A stretch of DNA of 64,000 nucleotides, taken from positions 310,001-374,000 of the forward strand of contig MU623346.1 of the NCBI GenBank assembly GCA_025201765.1, read 5' to 3'. The DNA is from Daldinia sp. FL1419 (Eukaryota; Ascomycota; Sordariomycetes; Xylariales; Hypoxylaceae). Shown in pieces: positions 33,961 through 45,700 of this stretch (its first letter is position 1; the number at the start of each line of letters is the position of its first letter). A program made the position numbers and the translations under genes. The notes below the pieces were generated by a model that was not told the origin of the DNA, searched no databases, and saw only the letters and a list, made by a program, of their open reading frames with translations.

Positions 33961-35695
33961 GATTCTAATACGATAGTATAGATTAGGGATACTTTGGAGT
34001 TTGGAGAGGCATATGTTCGCACTACTGTGGGTAAAGAATATAATTATGATCGTTGCATAATCATTATGGCAGCACGGTTACACTCTTATAATAGACAATC
34101 CGATACGCTAGAAATGAACATTACTCATGTTACTCGTTTTTTTTTTTTTTTTCGATTTGGTAGGCCTGGGGCTTCATTTCGTAGCACACAATGTGACACT
34201 GTGGCAGCGAATATTACCGGAGTGGGCATATTAGATGAAAACGAAATTGAACATGGTAACACTTACACGTACACGTACACCAACTATAAATTTCCGTACG
34301 GGCAAAAAAAAAAAAAAAAAAAAAAAAAGATCTTCAAACGAACGGGGGGTTGCTGAGTTAGATGGGTAGAAGATAACTATTGGAGTCTAAGATGGCGCGT
34401 AGCGGGCGTATAAACCCGTTTAGGGAAATATCTAGCGGTTGAACATGGTGATACGTTATGAGGTAACGTTAGCCTTGGTTACGTTGAATCTTTTTTTTTT
34501 TTCTAGTTGGTGCTATTTACACTTTGCGAAAGCTTAGCTAGCTAGCTGACAGGTTAGGCTAACGGGGCCTAGCTTACCTCTCATTAGTTGGTTTAACTTG
34601 GTTAACTTACTAACGTGAATTATTATAGTTTGACTTGACTTGTCAGAGATTACCTACCTTAACCTACCTCCTAAGGACCCAAGTACCTCCCAAGCAACCC
34701 CAGCCTAAGGTAACTCCGTGGTGAGGCTCAGATTACATACGCACACCTTGAGGGACCCATGAAATCCAGTCCGAAAATAACGGGTCACGCGTACAACCTG
34801 CATTTTTTCCCTCTCAGTTGAGATTTTTGGGGCCGTAGCTATTGCTGGGGGATTCCACCAGGATGCCGCTGGGGACCGAGGATCGGTCAGTTCAACGGTT
34901 CCCCGCATATTTCGGAAACGATCTACGAACATACCCATTTTCCCAATCCACCGTTCTCTATCGTCCGCCAATGTCCAACTGTTTTCTCTCTCTCTCTGTC
35001 TCTCTGTCTGCCTGTCTCTTTTTTGTTGTGCTGCTCAAAGTTACGCACGCATACATACGTTCTTAGGTTCGAGACGCGCGTGAACCTTCGGTTGGTCGAC
35101 ATAAGGGGCGCGGCCGTTGTGTCTCGCGGTACAGATGCATAGGTATACGGATACGGTGTTTTCATAACTTAGGTACCTATATATAAACATACATACACGC
35201 CTACATATTTGTTATTTATATCCATACCTATCCATACATACTCGTACGTACTCATACATACTCATACATATATTTGATAATATTACCCATTTTCCATGTA
35301 GTTCCACCAAGGATAATAGGTGCTCCTCCTTTATCTCTTCCTCCCTATATTTTCTCTCACCGACTCGCTTGTTCCCTCTCAGCCTTGGAATCTATCTAGT
35401 TAACCTATATTTATAAACTCACAATTCTCTCTACCGCTCCTCTTGCTATGATGGTATCGAGAATTCAAAATTAGTTTTCAAAGGACCATCTTTTTTTTTT
35501 TTTTTTGGATATCAAAAACAACTAATTACTATAGGTTACTTATATTCCAAGACTCGGGGACTTTAGAATCCTAGTTGATTGCGGTGGGTCAACTAGGCTA
35601 AAGGGCCCGTTACCAGCCCCGAAGGACCGTGTCTAGTGAACTAGAACAAAGAATAGTCCCGAGGTATTCGCCGTGTTGAAAAAAAAAAACTCACG
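33961..35695. other. Intergenic, no gene seen; homopolymers and simple repeats
   Basis: No supported gene. It contains a T-run near 34,139-34,152, an A25 run at 34,304-34,328, CT-rich simple sequence near 34,984-35,020, TACATACTCA-type repeats near 35,225-35,275 and another T-run near 35,491. Leader-like pyrimidine runs precede the transporter gene. Confidence 0.55.
34304..34328. repeat. A25 homopolymer
   Basis: An uninterrupted run of 25 A residues, preceded by ACGTACACGTACACC simple sequence, in the 3' flank of the hexokinase-like gene. It could be a retroposed poly(A) tail, but no body or target duplication is visible. Confidence 0.9.
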
Positions 35696-38356
35696 ATGGG
35701 TGAAGACGAAGAAGTGCGTCCTTGCAGAAATGAATCCGAGCTCATCACGGAGCGAACGGCTCTCCTGGGAGGGGACAGGGACAGGGACGGGAATTCTCCA
35801 GAGCCAAGTCCCATAGCGATCCCCCGCAATGGGAAGGGCAACGGCAACTCCAAAAGCGTCGACGATGACGACGCCAGCGACAGCGACAGCGATCTAGACC
35901 CGAATGAGTCAGATCTGCTTGTGGCGCGCAGCTTTACGTCGGGGGCGTCGGGGCTTGCGCCAGAGTCGTTCGAGTCAGCCATGCTTCGGGGGCGTCGCCG
36001 ATCTAGGAGCAGCCGCCGTGAGGAGACCGTGCGGAGTTATACTTCGCTGTCACCGCAGCCTATAGGTAATGGGAATAGGAACGGGAACGGGAACGGAAGC
36101 GAGAATGGGATTGGAAAGCATCATCATAATCAGCAGAATGAGAGCGTTTTGTTGAATGTTAATAGCGAAGACGGATCCGACGTCGAGGCCGCCGAGGCTG
36201 CCAAGCCGGGCCCGGCCTACTTGATCGACACGGATAAGAAGCGTTTTGGCATCGTCTTTTTGAGTATTATGCTTACGCATTTCATCGCTTGTTTTGATGG
36301 GACTATTGGTACGTATAAAGATTCTCATATCATTACCCCTAAGCCTTCTTTTTATGAATACTTTTTGAAATCCATTTATATTACAATGGCTAACATTTAG
36401 TAGTAAGTGGGATTTACCCCCTATTATCTCAACTCTCACATGACAGTATCAGAATTTCTGCATAAACGGTAGGGTTACAGAGCTAATGCAATATGGTAGA
36501 TGGCTTCGTCGCATCCGGTTATTACGAGTTACTTCCGCAGCTCCAATAGTGCTAGTTGGTTGTCTACCGCGTTCCTGCTGACGAGCACAGCCTTTCAACC
36601 TGTTATTGGTCGACTCTCTGATACGATCGGTCGAAAGCCGCCTTACCTGGCTGCTGTTGTGATCTTTGCGCTTGCGACGACGTGGTGTGCTCTTGCACAG
36701 AGCATGACTAGCTTTATTCTCGCACGAGCTGCATGTGGTTTGGGCGCTGGAGGTGTGTTGGGTATGGGAAGCATCATTATAAGTGATTTGGTACCTATTG
36801 AGTATACCTCCCCAAATACTTCTATCTAAAATACTTCTATACAGAGACGAAAGCTTGATACAATGAGTAATCAATGCTAACTAAAATAAAAGGCGTCGAG
36901 GTTCATATCAAAGCTATGTCAACGTTGTTTACGGTTTGGCCTCAGCCCTGGGAGCGGCCTTGGGAGGGTTCATGGCAGACCGCCTCGGTTGGCGCTGGGA
37001 GTTCGGTATCCAGGTCTTCCCCATCATTCTCTGCTTCGTGGTGGCTTGTTATGGCATTCCGGGTGATCTTGGCCTGCAGGATAAGCACCAGAGTTTCAAA
37101 GAGGGCATGAAGACATTCGACTTCGTAGGATCTGTCCTACTAACCACCTCTACTACGTTTTTGATCTTGGGAATAGTAAGCTTTACGATATGTAATGGCT
37201 AGTATGATCACATTTGCTAACCGAGTTGTTGTAGAATCTTGGAGGCAATGTTTTGCCTTGTAAGTTACAATATGACTCCCCCTAAAGGGGGTTGTTACAG
37301 AGATATAAACTAACATGGATGGGTAAGGGTCGCATCCGTTCATCATCGCATCCCTCGTTATATTTTGCGTCTCCTTCCCGTCATGTCTATATGTCGAGTC
37401 GAAACATGAACGACCTATCATGCCCTTGGTCCTTTTACAGCGCTCACCGAGGGCCAACATCATCTTCGCTAACTTCATCGCGTCCTTTTTACTCAACGCC
37501 ATTTTATTCAACACGTGAGTCGCCCCCATCTCCCTGATCCCATACCCCCTATTTCTATTTTGCCAAGTACACTTGCCATAAACCCCTAGCAATCACTCAG
37601 ACGAAATCATAACGTCAATAAACTCAGCGATATAAACATAAAAGCGAAAAGAGCATGTAGAAAAGACAGTGCAAAACATCTAATAAGAAACCCCCTCGCA
37701 GCCCTCTCTTCTTCCAAGCCGTCCTCCTCACCAGCGCCACCACATCCGGGCTGTACCTCGTCGTCCCCGTCGCTACGGCTAGCACAACCGGGACTATGAC
37801 CGGCTTCCTAATCTCCTACACCCGACGGCTCAAATGGCCCCTTGTCAGCGGCACGATCCTCTACCTCCTCGGCACCGCCCTCCTCGCCCTCATGCGTCGC
37901 GGCTGGCCCACCTGGACGTACCTCCTGTGCCTAGTCCCCACCTCCATGGCCCAAGGGTTCCAATTCCCCGGAACCTTCCTCGCTGTCCTCGCCGCCTCCG
38001 AGCACCGCGAACAAGCCGTCGTAACCTCCACCTTGGTCCTCTGGCGCGCCCTAGGCAGCGTTCTCGGCGTCGCGTTTTCCTCGCTTGTGCTGCAGAACGC
38101 GTTAGTGCGGTATTTGGCGCAGTACGTCGTCCCGCCCGAGGGCGAAGGCGAGGAGTGGAAAAACGCGCTGATAGAGAAGATTCGCGAGAGCGTAGAGGCT
38201 GTTGCTGCCATGCCGGAGGGCGCGGTGCGCGATCAGGTCGTGGCTAGTTATGAGGCGTCGATTCGACTTACGTTTCTGTTCCTCGTGGGCTTTGCTACGA
38301 TTAGTGCTCTGTTGGTCTTGCCCGTCAAGCTGCCGAGACTTGGGGCAAGGAAATAA
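35696..38356 (+). CDS. MFS transporter, VBA/Fnx1-type (vacuolar basic amino acids)
   Basis: Six exons: 35696-36307, 36500-36801, 36893-37175, 37235-37259, 37328-37514 and 37702-38356, totalling 687 aa. The ~195-residue N-terminus is acidic and has a Gly-Asn repeat (residues ~123-134). Membrane helices start at KKRFGIVFLSIMLTHF. Family motifs are FDGTI-MASSHPVI, WLSTAFLLTSTAFQPVIGRLSDTIGRKP (the MFS loop 2-3 signature is GRLSDTIGRK), RAACGLGAGG and ERRGSYQSYVNVVYG. These match the vacuolar basic amino acid transporters Vba1-3 and Fnx1, which load lysine, arginine or histidine into the vacuole. Exon 4 is only 25 nt. The first intron cannot be removed in frame by a single standard splice; see the twin-intron entry. 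The other junctions restore continuous conserved sequence. Confidence 0.88.
36308..36499 (+). other. Candidate spliceosomal twin intron (donor-interrupted)
   Basis: The conserved protein requires ATT (36305-36307) to join ATG (36500), but ATT is followed by GGTACGT, so the only nearby donor (36309) leaves a one-base frameshift. Removing an inner intron 36309-36403 (GTACGT donor, GCTAAC branch, TAG acceptor) joins G36308 to TAAGTGGG, creating a perfect GTAAGT donor exactly after ATT. The outer intron then ends at 36499 with a GCTAAT branch and a GGTAG acceptor. The two-step removal gives FDGTI-MASSHP in frame. Splice sites and frame are seen directly; the splicing order is inference. Confidence 0.75.
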
Positions 38357-38923
38357 GGGAAGGGGGAGAATTGGATAATGGTGAGGATTGGGGGTGTTGG
38401 GTACTTTGTGGGGGTATTTGGGGAGGTAGCTGCGTCGACGAATGGACGAGTCGAGGCAATAGGAAGGGAAGGGAAGGGAAGGGAAGGGGAGGATATAGCG
38501 GAGGGAAGATATAATGAAAGGAGGGTATGGTAAAGGAAGGAGGGTATGGTAAAGGAAGGACATAGTGAAGGGAAGATATAGCGAGGGGAGGATATAGCAT
38601 ATTACGGATTACGGGTTACGGTTACGGATTTCATGTTCAGGCGCATTAATTCATTTACAAGGCGTTGAGTTCCCAATTCCTCCGGAGCTTCATTCGTTGG
38701 CTCAGGCGAGATATAATCTACCTAGGTAACAATAGTCAGTATAGTCAGTTTAGGTATAATTTTTTGCTAAATAAAAGCTTGTACCATCAAATAAGACTTC
38801 TTCTCTTTTCCATTGATGCCTCCGTGATCCCGCAGCCAGTTAGTAACTTAGTAATTAGCACGCAATTACGTGTAAAATAATGTACAATCTATGCGTTCGA
38901 ACCCGCCCTGTTCCCGCGTGATA
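38357..38923. other. Tail-to-tail spacer with purine-rich repeats
   Basis: Spacer between the ends of the VBA-like transporter (+) and Cdc5 (-). The first 240 bases are almost purely purine on the + strand, made of GGGAA units and degenerate GGAGGRTATAG/GGTATGGTAAAGGAA units. The rest is AT-rich and has TAATTTTTTG-type stretches suitable for 3' ends. Confidence 0.65.
38459..38598. repeat. Degenerate purine tandem repeats
   Basis: (GGGAA)n of about six units at 38,459-38,490 passes into longer imperfect units. These include a duplicated AGGAGGGTATGGTAAAGGA at about 38,518-38,558 and repeated GATATAGCG blocks. The strong strand asymmetry could favour triplex or R-loop structure, which is speculation. 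Confidence 0.8.
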
Positions 38924-41335
38924 TTAATGGTAGCCGTTGACGCCGTCCGTCAAGGCGTCAAGCTCCTCCTTAGTCTGCCGATACGCCTCCTGGGCCTCAC
39001 GCTCCCTGCGGCTCACGTAGGCGACTTCTTCTCTCAAAGCCTCTAATCGGCTCTTGGCGGCGATCTCTTCCGACACGGCCAGCGTTCTAAATGCGCCAAG
39101 GGCAAAGTTCGCCTTCTCCAAGGCCTCGTATGCCTCGCCCATCTTCGCGCGGAGCGTCTTAGCTCGCTGTTGGTACCCGCCTAGATGGAGAGTAAGCTTC
39201 TTCTCGAGCTTTGCGCATTTCTCCACGGTTTCCATCGTAGAATCTTGTACCGCCTATACGCAAAAATTAGTACAAGTTACCCAAAAGAAAGAAAAACTAG
39301 TCAAATAAGGTTGACTACTCACATCAAAAGCCGCCTTCATTACCGCCACCTGCTCTTCCTCATCGTCATCTTCGTAGCAGCCCAACCCAAGAAGAAGTGC
39401 GTTACTGCCTTCCCTTTCCCAGCTTGCCTGAATTTCCTCAGGTTTGGGCTTAGTTTTAACCTCCATAAGAATCTTCAATCGTGCTTCGGCCAGCGAGGCG
39501 TCGTCAATCTGTTGTATTCGAGTAGGGCCGACGCTGGGTTTAGTGCCCCGTACGGGGAACTTAACAGCATCGTTAGCGATGAGCAAGGCAGCCTCCTTGG
39601 CAATTTGGGCCTCGATTGGGTCGGCAATCGAGGATGCTTGTTGGATAAGGGCTTCGAAATTAACGGATTCTGGTCGTGGCAATTGTTTTTGCATCACTTG
39701 CGTCCGCCTCTTCCTCTCTAGTTCTTCCTGGGCTTCCCTGATGGCCCGTTCTCGTTGATCTCGCACCGCAGCATCTTCTTCGGTCTCTTCTATTACCATA
39801 AGTTCTCGTTGATCCTCGGGTATCTCAAGTTCCCATTCGGTTTCCTTCGGCTTAGGCAAGGAAGCGAGACCTTGCTTGAGCTGATGTTTCATTGATAACT
39901 CTCGAAGTCGCATATCATTGGTAGATCCGCCAACCATTGACATATCCCCATCTCCAGCATTCAGCGCGAAGCTGTCCCTGGGGGTGCGCAACGGTGTTTG
40001 GCCGGGTCTTCGAGGCGTAGCACCGACGTCGTTCATGCCGGTGCGTAGGGGTGTAGCTAGAGGATTGGGAGTCGACATTACTTGTTTTCGAGGGGTGGCG
40101 CCTTCGAATCCCGTCGAACCAGCCCCTTCTTGAAGATCAGCATTCTCCCCCCCTAGCAACGCAGATTGGTTTTCTGTAAGCGCTCGAATATTTCTTATTT
40201 CATTAGCGACTCGATCCTCCTGCGGTGGGGCCATAGGTGTTCGAATCGGCGTTTTCGAGTTTAGAGTAGAGTAGGTGTTTACTAAACCCCTGGTCGCATC
40301 ATTCTCACTGGCCTGAGCAAGCAGGTTTGCCCGCTCTCCCATCATGCCCATCTTGACTATATCCTCGAGCTCGCCATCGCTGACTTGGGGAGACGGAAGA
40401 ACGAGCGCTCTTCTCTTGCTACTCTGTTCCGCCTCTCGAATCCTTTGCATCTGACCCGCCTTCAGGGCGGCCTGCATAGAAGCCGAAGGAGCTTCCTTGT
40501 CGTTTTTCCTTCTCTTCCTTTCAGCTTCATCGTCCTGTTCGCCTTTGCGCTTGTTCGCTAGCTGCTGCTTTCGGGGATCAAACGCGGCCCGTTGCTTCTC
40601 GTTTCGCGTCTGCTCGTCCGTAGTATCGTAGAAACCTTGAGCGGGTGCTTTCTCAAATGGAATGTCCGCGTTGTAGTCCATCTGCCCCTTCTTGCGGGTT
40701 ACAACCTTGATGTTGATACCAGCTGTCTTGAGTTCTCGGCGTTTCTGTAAAGCAGCAAGTCGACGCGATTCCTCTTGCTGGCGTTCTCGAGCTTTTCGCT
40801 TCGCCTTCTTTCCTTGTGTGTTGGCCAAGCGGGCACGCGCCTCGCTCAGCATTTCCTTCTCGTCTTCATCGAGATCGATAGTATCGGGTTTCGCGGGTTT
40901 GCTCTCGGGGTCTGGATCAACCTCGCCTGGTCGCAGTCTTCGTACGTCGTCGGCTGTGGGGGCTTGAGTCTCGCCGCCTTCAGGACCCGTAAGTCCAAGA
41001 CTAGATGCCTCTCGTTGCTCAGCTTCATCGAGTAGCTTCTGGTAGCGTTCCAAGCACTGGTTTGCGGTACGGCCAACGATCGGGGCGATTGTTCGCCATT
41101 GAGTTGGCATTAACTTGGCCAAATGAAGCAATCTTTCGTCTTCTTCCTTGCTCCATTCTATCTTTTTGATACTTGGGTCGAGCCATTCGTTCCATCTTGC
41201 TTTGCATTGTTTAGGAGTCTTTCGCGGCAGCAATGACGAAACACGCGCCCATTGATTTAGACCATATTTAGAGACGGAAACTTTGAGAATTTCATCCTCG
41301 ATATTAGTCCACACTCCTCCCTTTACGACCGGCAT
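38924..41335 (-). CDS. CEF1: Pre-mRNA splicing factor Cdc5/Cef1
   Basis: Two exons (41335-39323 and 39253-38924) encode 780 aa. Two Myb repeats fill the first ~101 residues (GGVWTNIEDEILKVSVSKYG.. to NQWARVSSLL, and EWSKEEDERLLHLAKLM.. to NQCLERYQKLL), as in Cdc5/Cef1 orthologs. The middle is charged, with a Lys/Arg-rich segment carrying nuclear localisation signals, and a Thr-Pro-rich stretch (TPNPLATPLRTG, GATPRRPGQTPLRTP) typical of the phosphorylated region of Cdc5. The C-terminal exon is a long coiled coil. The protein is a core scaffold of the NineTeen complex (Prp19), which is needed to activate the spliceosome. Without the last exon the frame ends shortly after the splice donor and would lose the coiled coil, so the splice is well supported. 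Confidence 0.95.
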
Positions 41336-41799
41336 CCTGATTGCATTCGCGTTCGGTTTCGTAATTTTGGATGGAGACTCGTTGGAGGGTGCGACTGTAA
41401 ATGTTAGAGAGTAGATGCTTTGAAGTGGTCGGCCTTGTTAGAAATTATTTGTTAGAAATTCCTCGTTGCGAAGGCGACGGATGATGAAAAAGCCTTGGCG
41501 CGAAGCTAAGAGCTGCGATAAAAGCTGCAGCTGAGTTTTAGGTTTAGGTAAGCTGGGAAGGCGCTACAGGTAAAGTGTGGAGGCCTGGAAAAATATCGGC
41601 AAATCTAGTTCGCGTTTTCCTCTGTAGGTATCTTCTCCGTTAATTCAATATCATTTATAAATGCATATACTTGGACATGAATTTTTATTATTGCAATCCG
41701 GAACCTCACTTATCTTAGCGAGCTTAGACTAGAGATTTTTGACCAGCCACCACAGCCACCCCAGTATGGTCCGTGCAGATGTATCTGTAGGGCTGTATT
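41336..41799. other. Upstream region of Cdc5 gene
   Basis: Promoter side of the minus-strand Cdc5 gene. The 200 bases next to the start are of mixed composition. AT content rises toward 41,700. No gene or clear motif is seen. Confidence 0.5.
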
Positions 41800-42780
41800 G
41801 CTGTTCCAAAAATTCTAATTTAAGGTATGAATGTGATTTTTTAAATTCATTAACCATAAATACCATATAAAAATAATTTTTATTTATAAAAATAATTAAT
41901 AATTAAATAATAAAAATAAATATTTTTAATATTTAAATAATTAAAAATAATAATAGTTAATATAAAACCCTATATTTAATTTTTATATAATATAATAAAA
42001 AAGTGAAAATATTATATATAATTAATATTTTTTGAATATTACTTATATACCACCTTTATTAAATAATAACAAAATAACGAAAAACTCTATCCATTTTATA
42101 TAAATGGTGAGGGTTAATGATAGGTATTTTAAAGCCCATTAATATTTTTCTTGATTTTTCTATTGTAATGTTGATGTATTATTGGATTCAAGGGGTAAAA
42201 ATTGCGTATTTTACTTTTAAATTTATATGATATTTAGTAATAATATAATTAATAATGTTTTAATTAATCTTAAATTTTATTAATAATTTAAAAATAATCT
42301 TTTTTAATTTTAAATATATTTATATTGTTATTTAAAAACTTAATTTTTTAATATTGCATTTAATTTGAATTTAAATGCATAATTTATGTTAAAAGATAAA
42401 TATAAATAATTAAGGATAAATGTGAGTGGTTGAAGATAAATATAAGCGATTTGGTTAGAGATTAGGATTTAAGGTTCTTGGAATATGTTAGTAAGTAATT
42501 TAAAATAATAAATTAATTTTATATTAAGTATGTTGATAATTTAAAAGAAAAATTTAAAAAGGTAATAATAAGAATAATGATAGGAATGATAATAAATCCC
42601 TCTTTATAAAATATATTAATAATTAAATATTATAAAAATATAAAAAAAATTATATTAAATTTGTAATAACTTAATTATATATATTAAAATAAATTTCAAT
42701 AATTATTTCTTAATTGTAATAATTATTTTAATATTTAAGATTTTTAATATAATAAGTTTACATATAAACGATCACATTTA
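41800..42780. repeat. Extreme AT-rich block, probable RIP-degraded repeat
   Basis: About 980 bases consisting almost only of A and T, dense in TAAT, AATA and TTAATAATT words. G and C are rare, and CpA appears depleted relative to TpA. Edges are fairly sharp: near 41,800 on the left, and near 42,780 on the right, where ordinary sequence resumes. No open frame survives. This is how repeat-induced point mutation leaves transposon copies in ascomycetes. The original element is not identifiable by eye. Confidence 0.7.
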
Positions 42781-45700
42781 TACCTCAGATTAGGAGACGG
42801 TTTTTGGTGGGAGGGGTATGTCAGGGATCTGATTGGCTAAAAAATGCTGTGGCTCAAAAGATACAAAAAACTATCCTCCTAGTCTGAGCCTGCTGAGATA
42901 AAACCTCACCCCCTTTTTATCTCAGGCATAAGTACTCGAATAGCGATTTCCGAAATCCTGCCTTCAATAATTTTTTAATTTTCTTTTAAACACTACGGAA
43001 GAAATTCAATATAGTTACACGCTCAAACTATTTCAAGATGGTATTTCCTCAAATGGGGGTTCGGTACTCGAATTCAAAAGATGAAACTAAATAAATTCGG
43101 TTTAAAATATAAAAATACTGAAGGATAGAAGATTTTCGTGTTCAATGTGAAAAGAAAACCTAAAAAACAAAAACTCCATGTACCTACCTACCTGCCTACC
43201 TAGGTAGGTAGGTATTTAGTCTTTCATCCAGGAGAGGTCATTCAATAAACCGTGGCAATAAACAAAGGGATGTGGATTTCAAGTATAGGCAACAAGGCGA
43301 CAAGATTAAATTTATTGAAGACCTTTATACACAGTCCAAAGTAAAGAGCCCTCTTGGTGTAAGCTCTTATAGACTGTAGTGTGCCTGGTGCTGCACTTCC
43401 TCGAGGGACAACGAAGCGGTTTCCAGGATATCTATGTCGAACTCGCGGTAAGAATTAGGTGCCTACGTAACTCAAGTCTAACTATATGTTACAAATATCC
43501 AGCGCCATGTTGTTTCTATGTGGATAGCATTTTCTTCTCCGATCATGTCATGTGGAAAGTATCGTCGTGCTCTCATCCAATGATTCGACGAGATCATTTT
43601 AAGATATGTTGTATATATAATTGTAGAGATCTATAACATGGTCTCTCCGCTAGGAACTATGTGAACGATATTTCCTGTGTTAGATGTACTTTTAGCGGCC
43701 TTGTAAAGCTTTTAACTTTACGGAGAACCATTGTCGACGTCTTGTTCTCCCAGTAGTCATAGAAGAGACTATCTAGCCAGGCTACTATTTCCAAAAATTA
43801 GAATTGTAGTAAAAGCAGGGTCGCGATCCATTCCACGCTAATCCACCAGTGGGCTACACACTCTAATCCATTCCACTCCATTCCATTAGACTTGGTCCGT
43901 GCACTCAATCCACCAACACACTTGAAGCTTTTAAAATAGTAGATTTAGTGGAGAAATGGATTAGGAGTGGAGTTGTGCCTCAAGAAATTTTGAAATAAAG
44001 TCACGATGTTAGTGTTTATTAGTAATTTTGGTGGCCATACTAACAGTATGGCTTTGATCGTTAGCCTTGTTTCAAAGTTTGGATTAATTACGAATTAGTT
44101 CTATTTTGGGATGCAATGTATACGAATTTCCATATAAATGCGTACTTAAATTCTTGTACCTTAAAACTCCTTACAAAACGCATCAATAATATTCAAATAC
44201 CCACAATTATCAAAAATAACTTTGAATATCCTCGCAATTCAACTTACATATATTACGGTTTTAGCTACGGGCTAGAATTAAAAGGATAAGTGATAAGGAA
44301 CTACAAAAGTACCCGAACAACAAGGTGGCTAAACACTATAAATTCTAAAAATCCAATAGAAATAATCAGTATGAATAGCCTCAATATTACGTAATCCACT
44401 AATCCACTAACCCACATTTTAACCCACTAACCCACTCACATCTTGAATTCTGGTAAGTGTAATACACCCACTACACCAAGGCATTTTGATGGAGAGATGG
44501 AATGGATTGCAACCCTGAGTAAAAGCGGTTACTCACAGACGTTTTTTGGTCCTCAACCACGATGTAGGGCATGGCGAAAAGGGAAGGTAGATAAATTTAC
44601 GTTTCATACCTCCCTCGTCGTTCATAAGGGGATGACATGTGTGATCAACGCCGGATCTGTGGCTGCCGAGTACGGCGCAGCGACTATTTCGACCATATGC
44701 ATACGTGCTAGATACGATTGATAGCATGACTAATGGTCAGTCTTCTTCGCATATCGTCTTGTTTACGGCTAACCTCTACTCCTTAATGGCGAGATCTGTA
44801 ATTACCTATGTGGCTTTTATTTTCTCCTTATATTTCCCTCTTCTTTTACTTTTTCATTGCTCGGAATCTGTCTTGATTAGTTTGCTAGATGTAGGTACGT
44901 AATGGCTTCCCTGGTCAGTTCCCGATAGACTAGTCCATTTGATAGGCAATATTGACTATGCTCTAGCCCACAAGGGTTATCTCATCCTATTCCGGAGTCC
45001 CACTGGAATCCCTGGGAGTGATCTTCCTCTTAGAAACCAAGGGTGGTTGGAGAAAAGCTTGCAAAGGCCGAGAACGAGCATCATTCTCAATCCTTGTATG
45101 TTCTGTTCCGAATTCTCGCAAACATGAGCTCACAAGAATGTGTTGGACTTTTCCTTCACTAAGGAGAGTTGGATTGAATTATTATCTTCTTCTTGACGAT
45201 GTATAGTATCCTACCTGTGCTAGTAATCCAAGGCCATAGAGACGCTTTATATTATCCTATTATCTCAGTCTCACGTTGGGTGGATAATAGTTTTGCCTTC
45301 TTAGCATACGACGGAACTTAGGTAGAATACGCAAGGCGGATTAATACGTGGGGTCTTGGGTTCGTTAATGAGTGCTGGGTCGTTCTTGAGGTCGGCGAGG
45401 ATTAAGGCCCAACGGGCGATTGCGGGAGATGCCAACTAGCATGGCCCACTCCTAGGAGGATATGAAAGAAACGGGGAAGTGATAGGACGACGCCCGTACC
45501 ATTTGTCCAATAGGCGGGTGCAATATGTCAAGTTTCTTTCTGCACATACCAACATACATTTAAGACGGGATGATACAGATCAAGTACTTCGCAAGTTCCC
45601 ACCCAGAATGATCAGTAGAAGGAACGGTGTGGCGACGCACCTAATGGTATGGATATCTATGGATTCAATGGCAAGGCATCGGAGTATTTTTCCAGCATTA

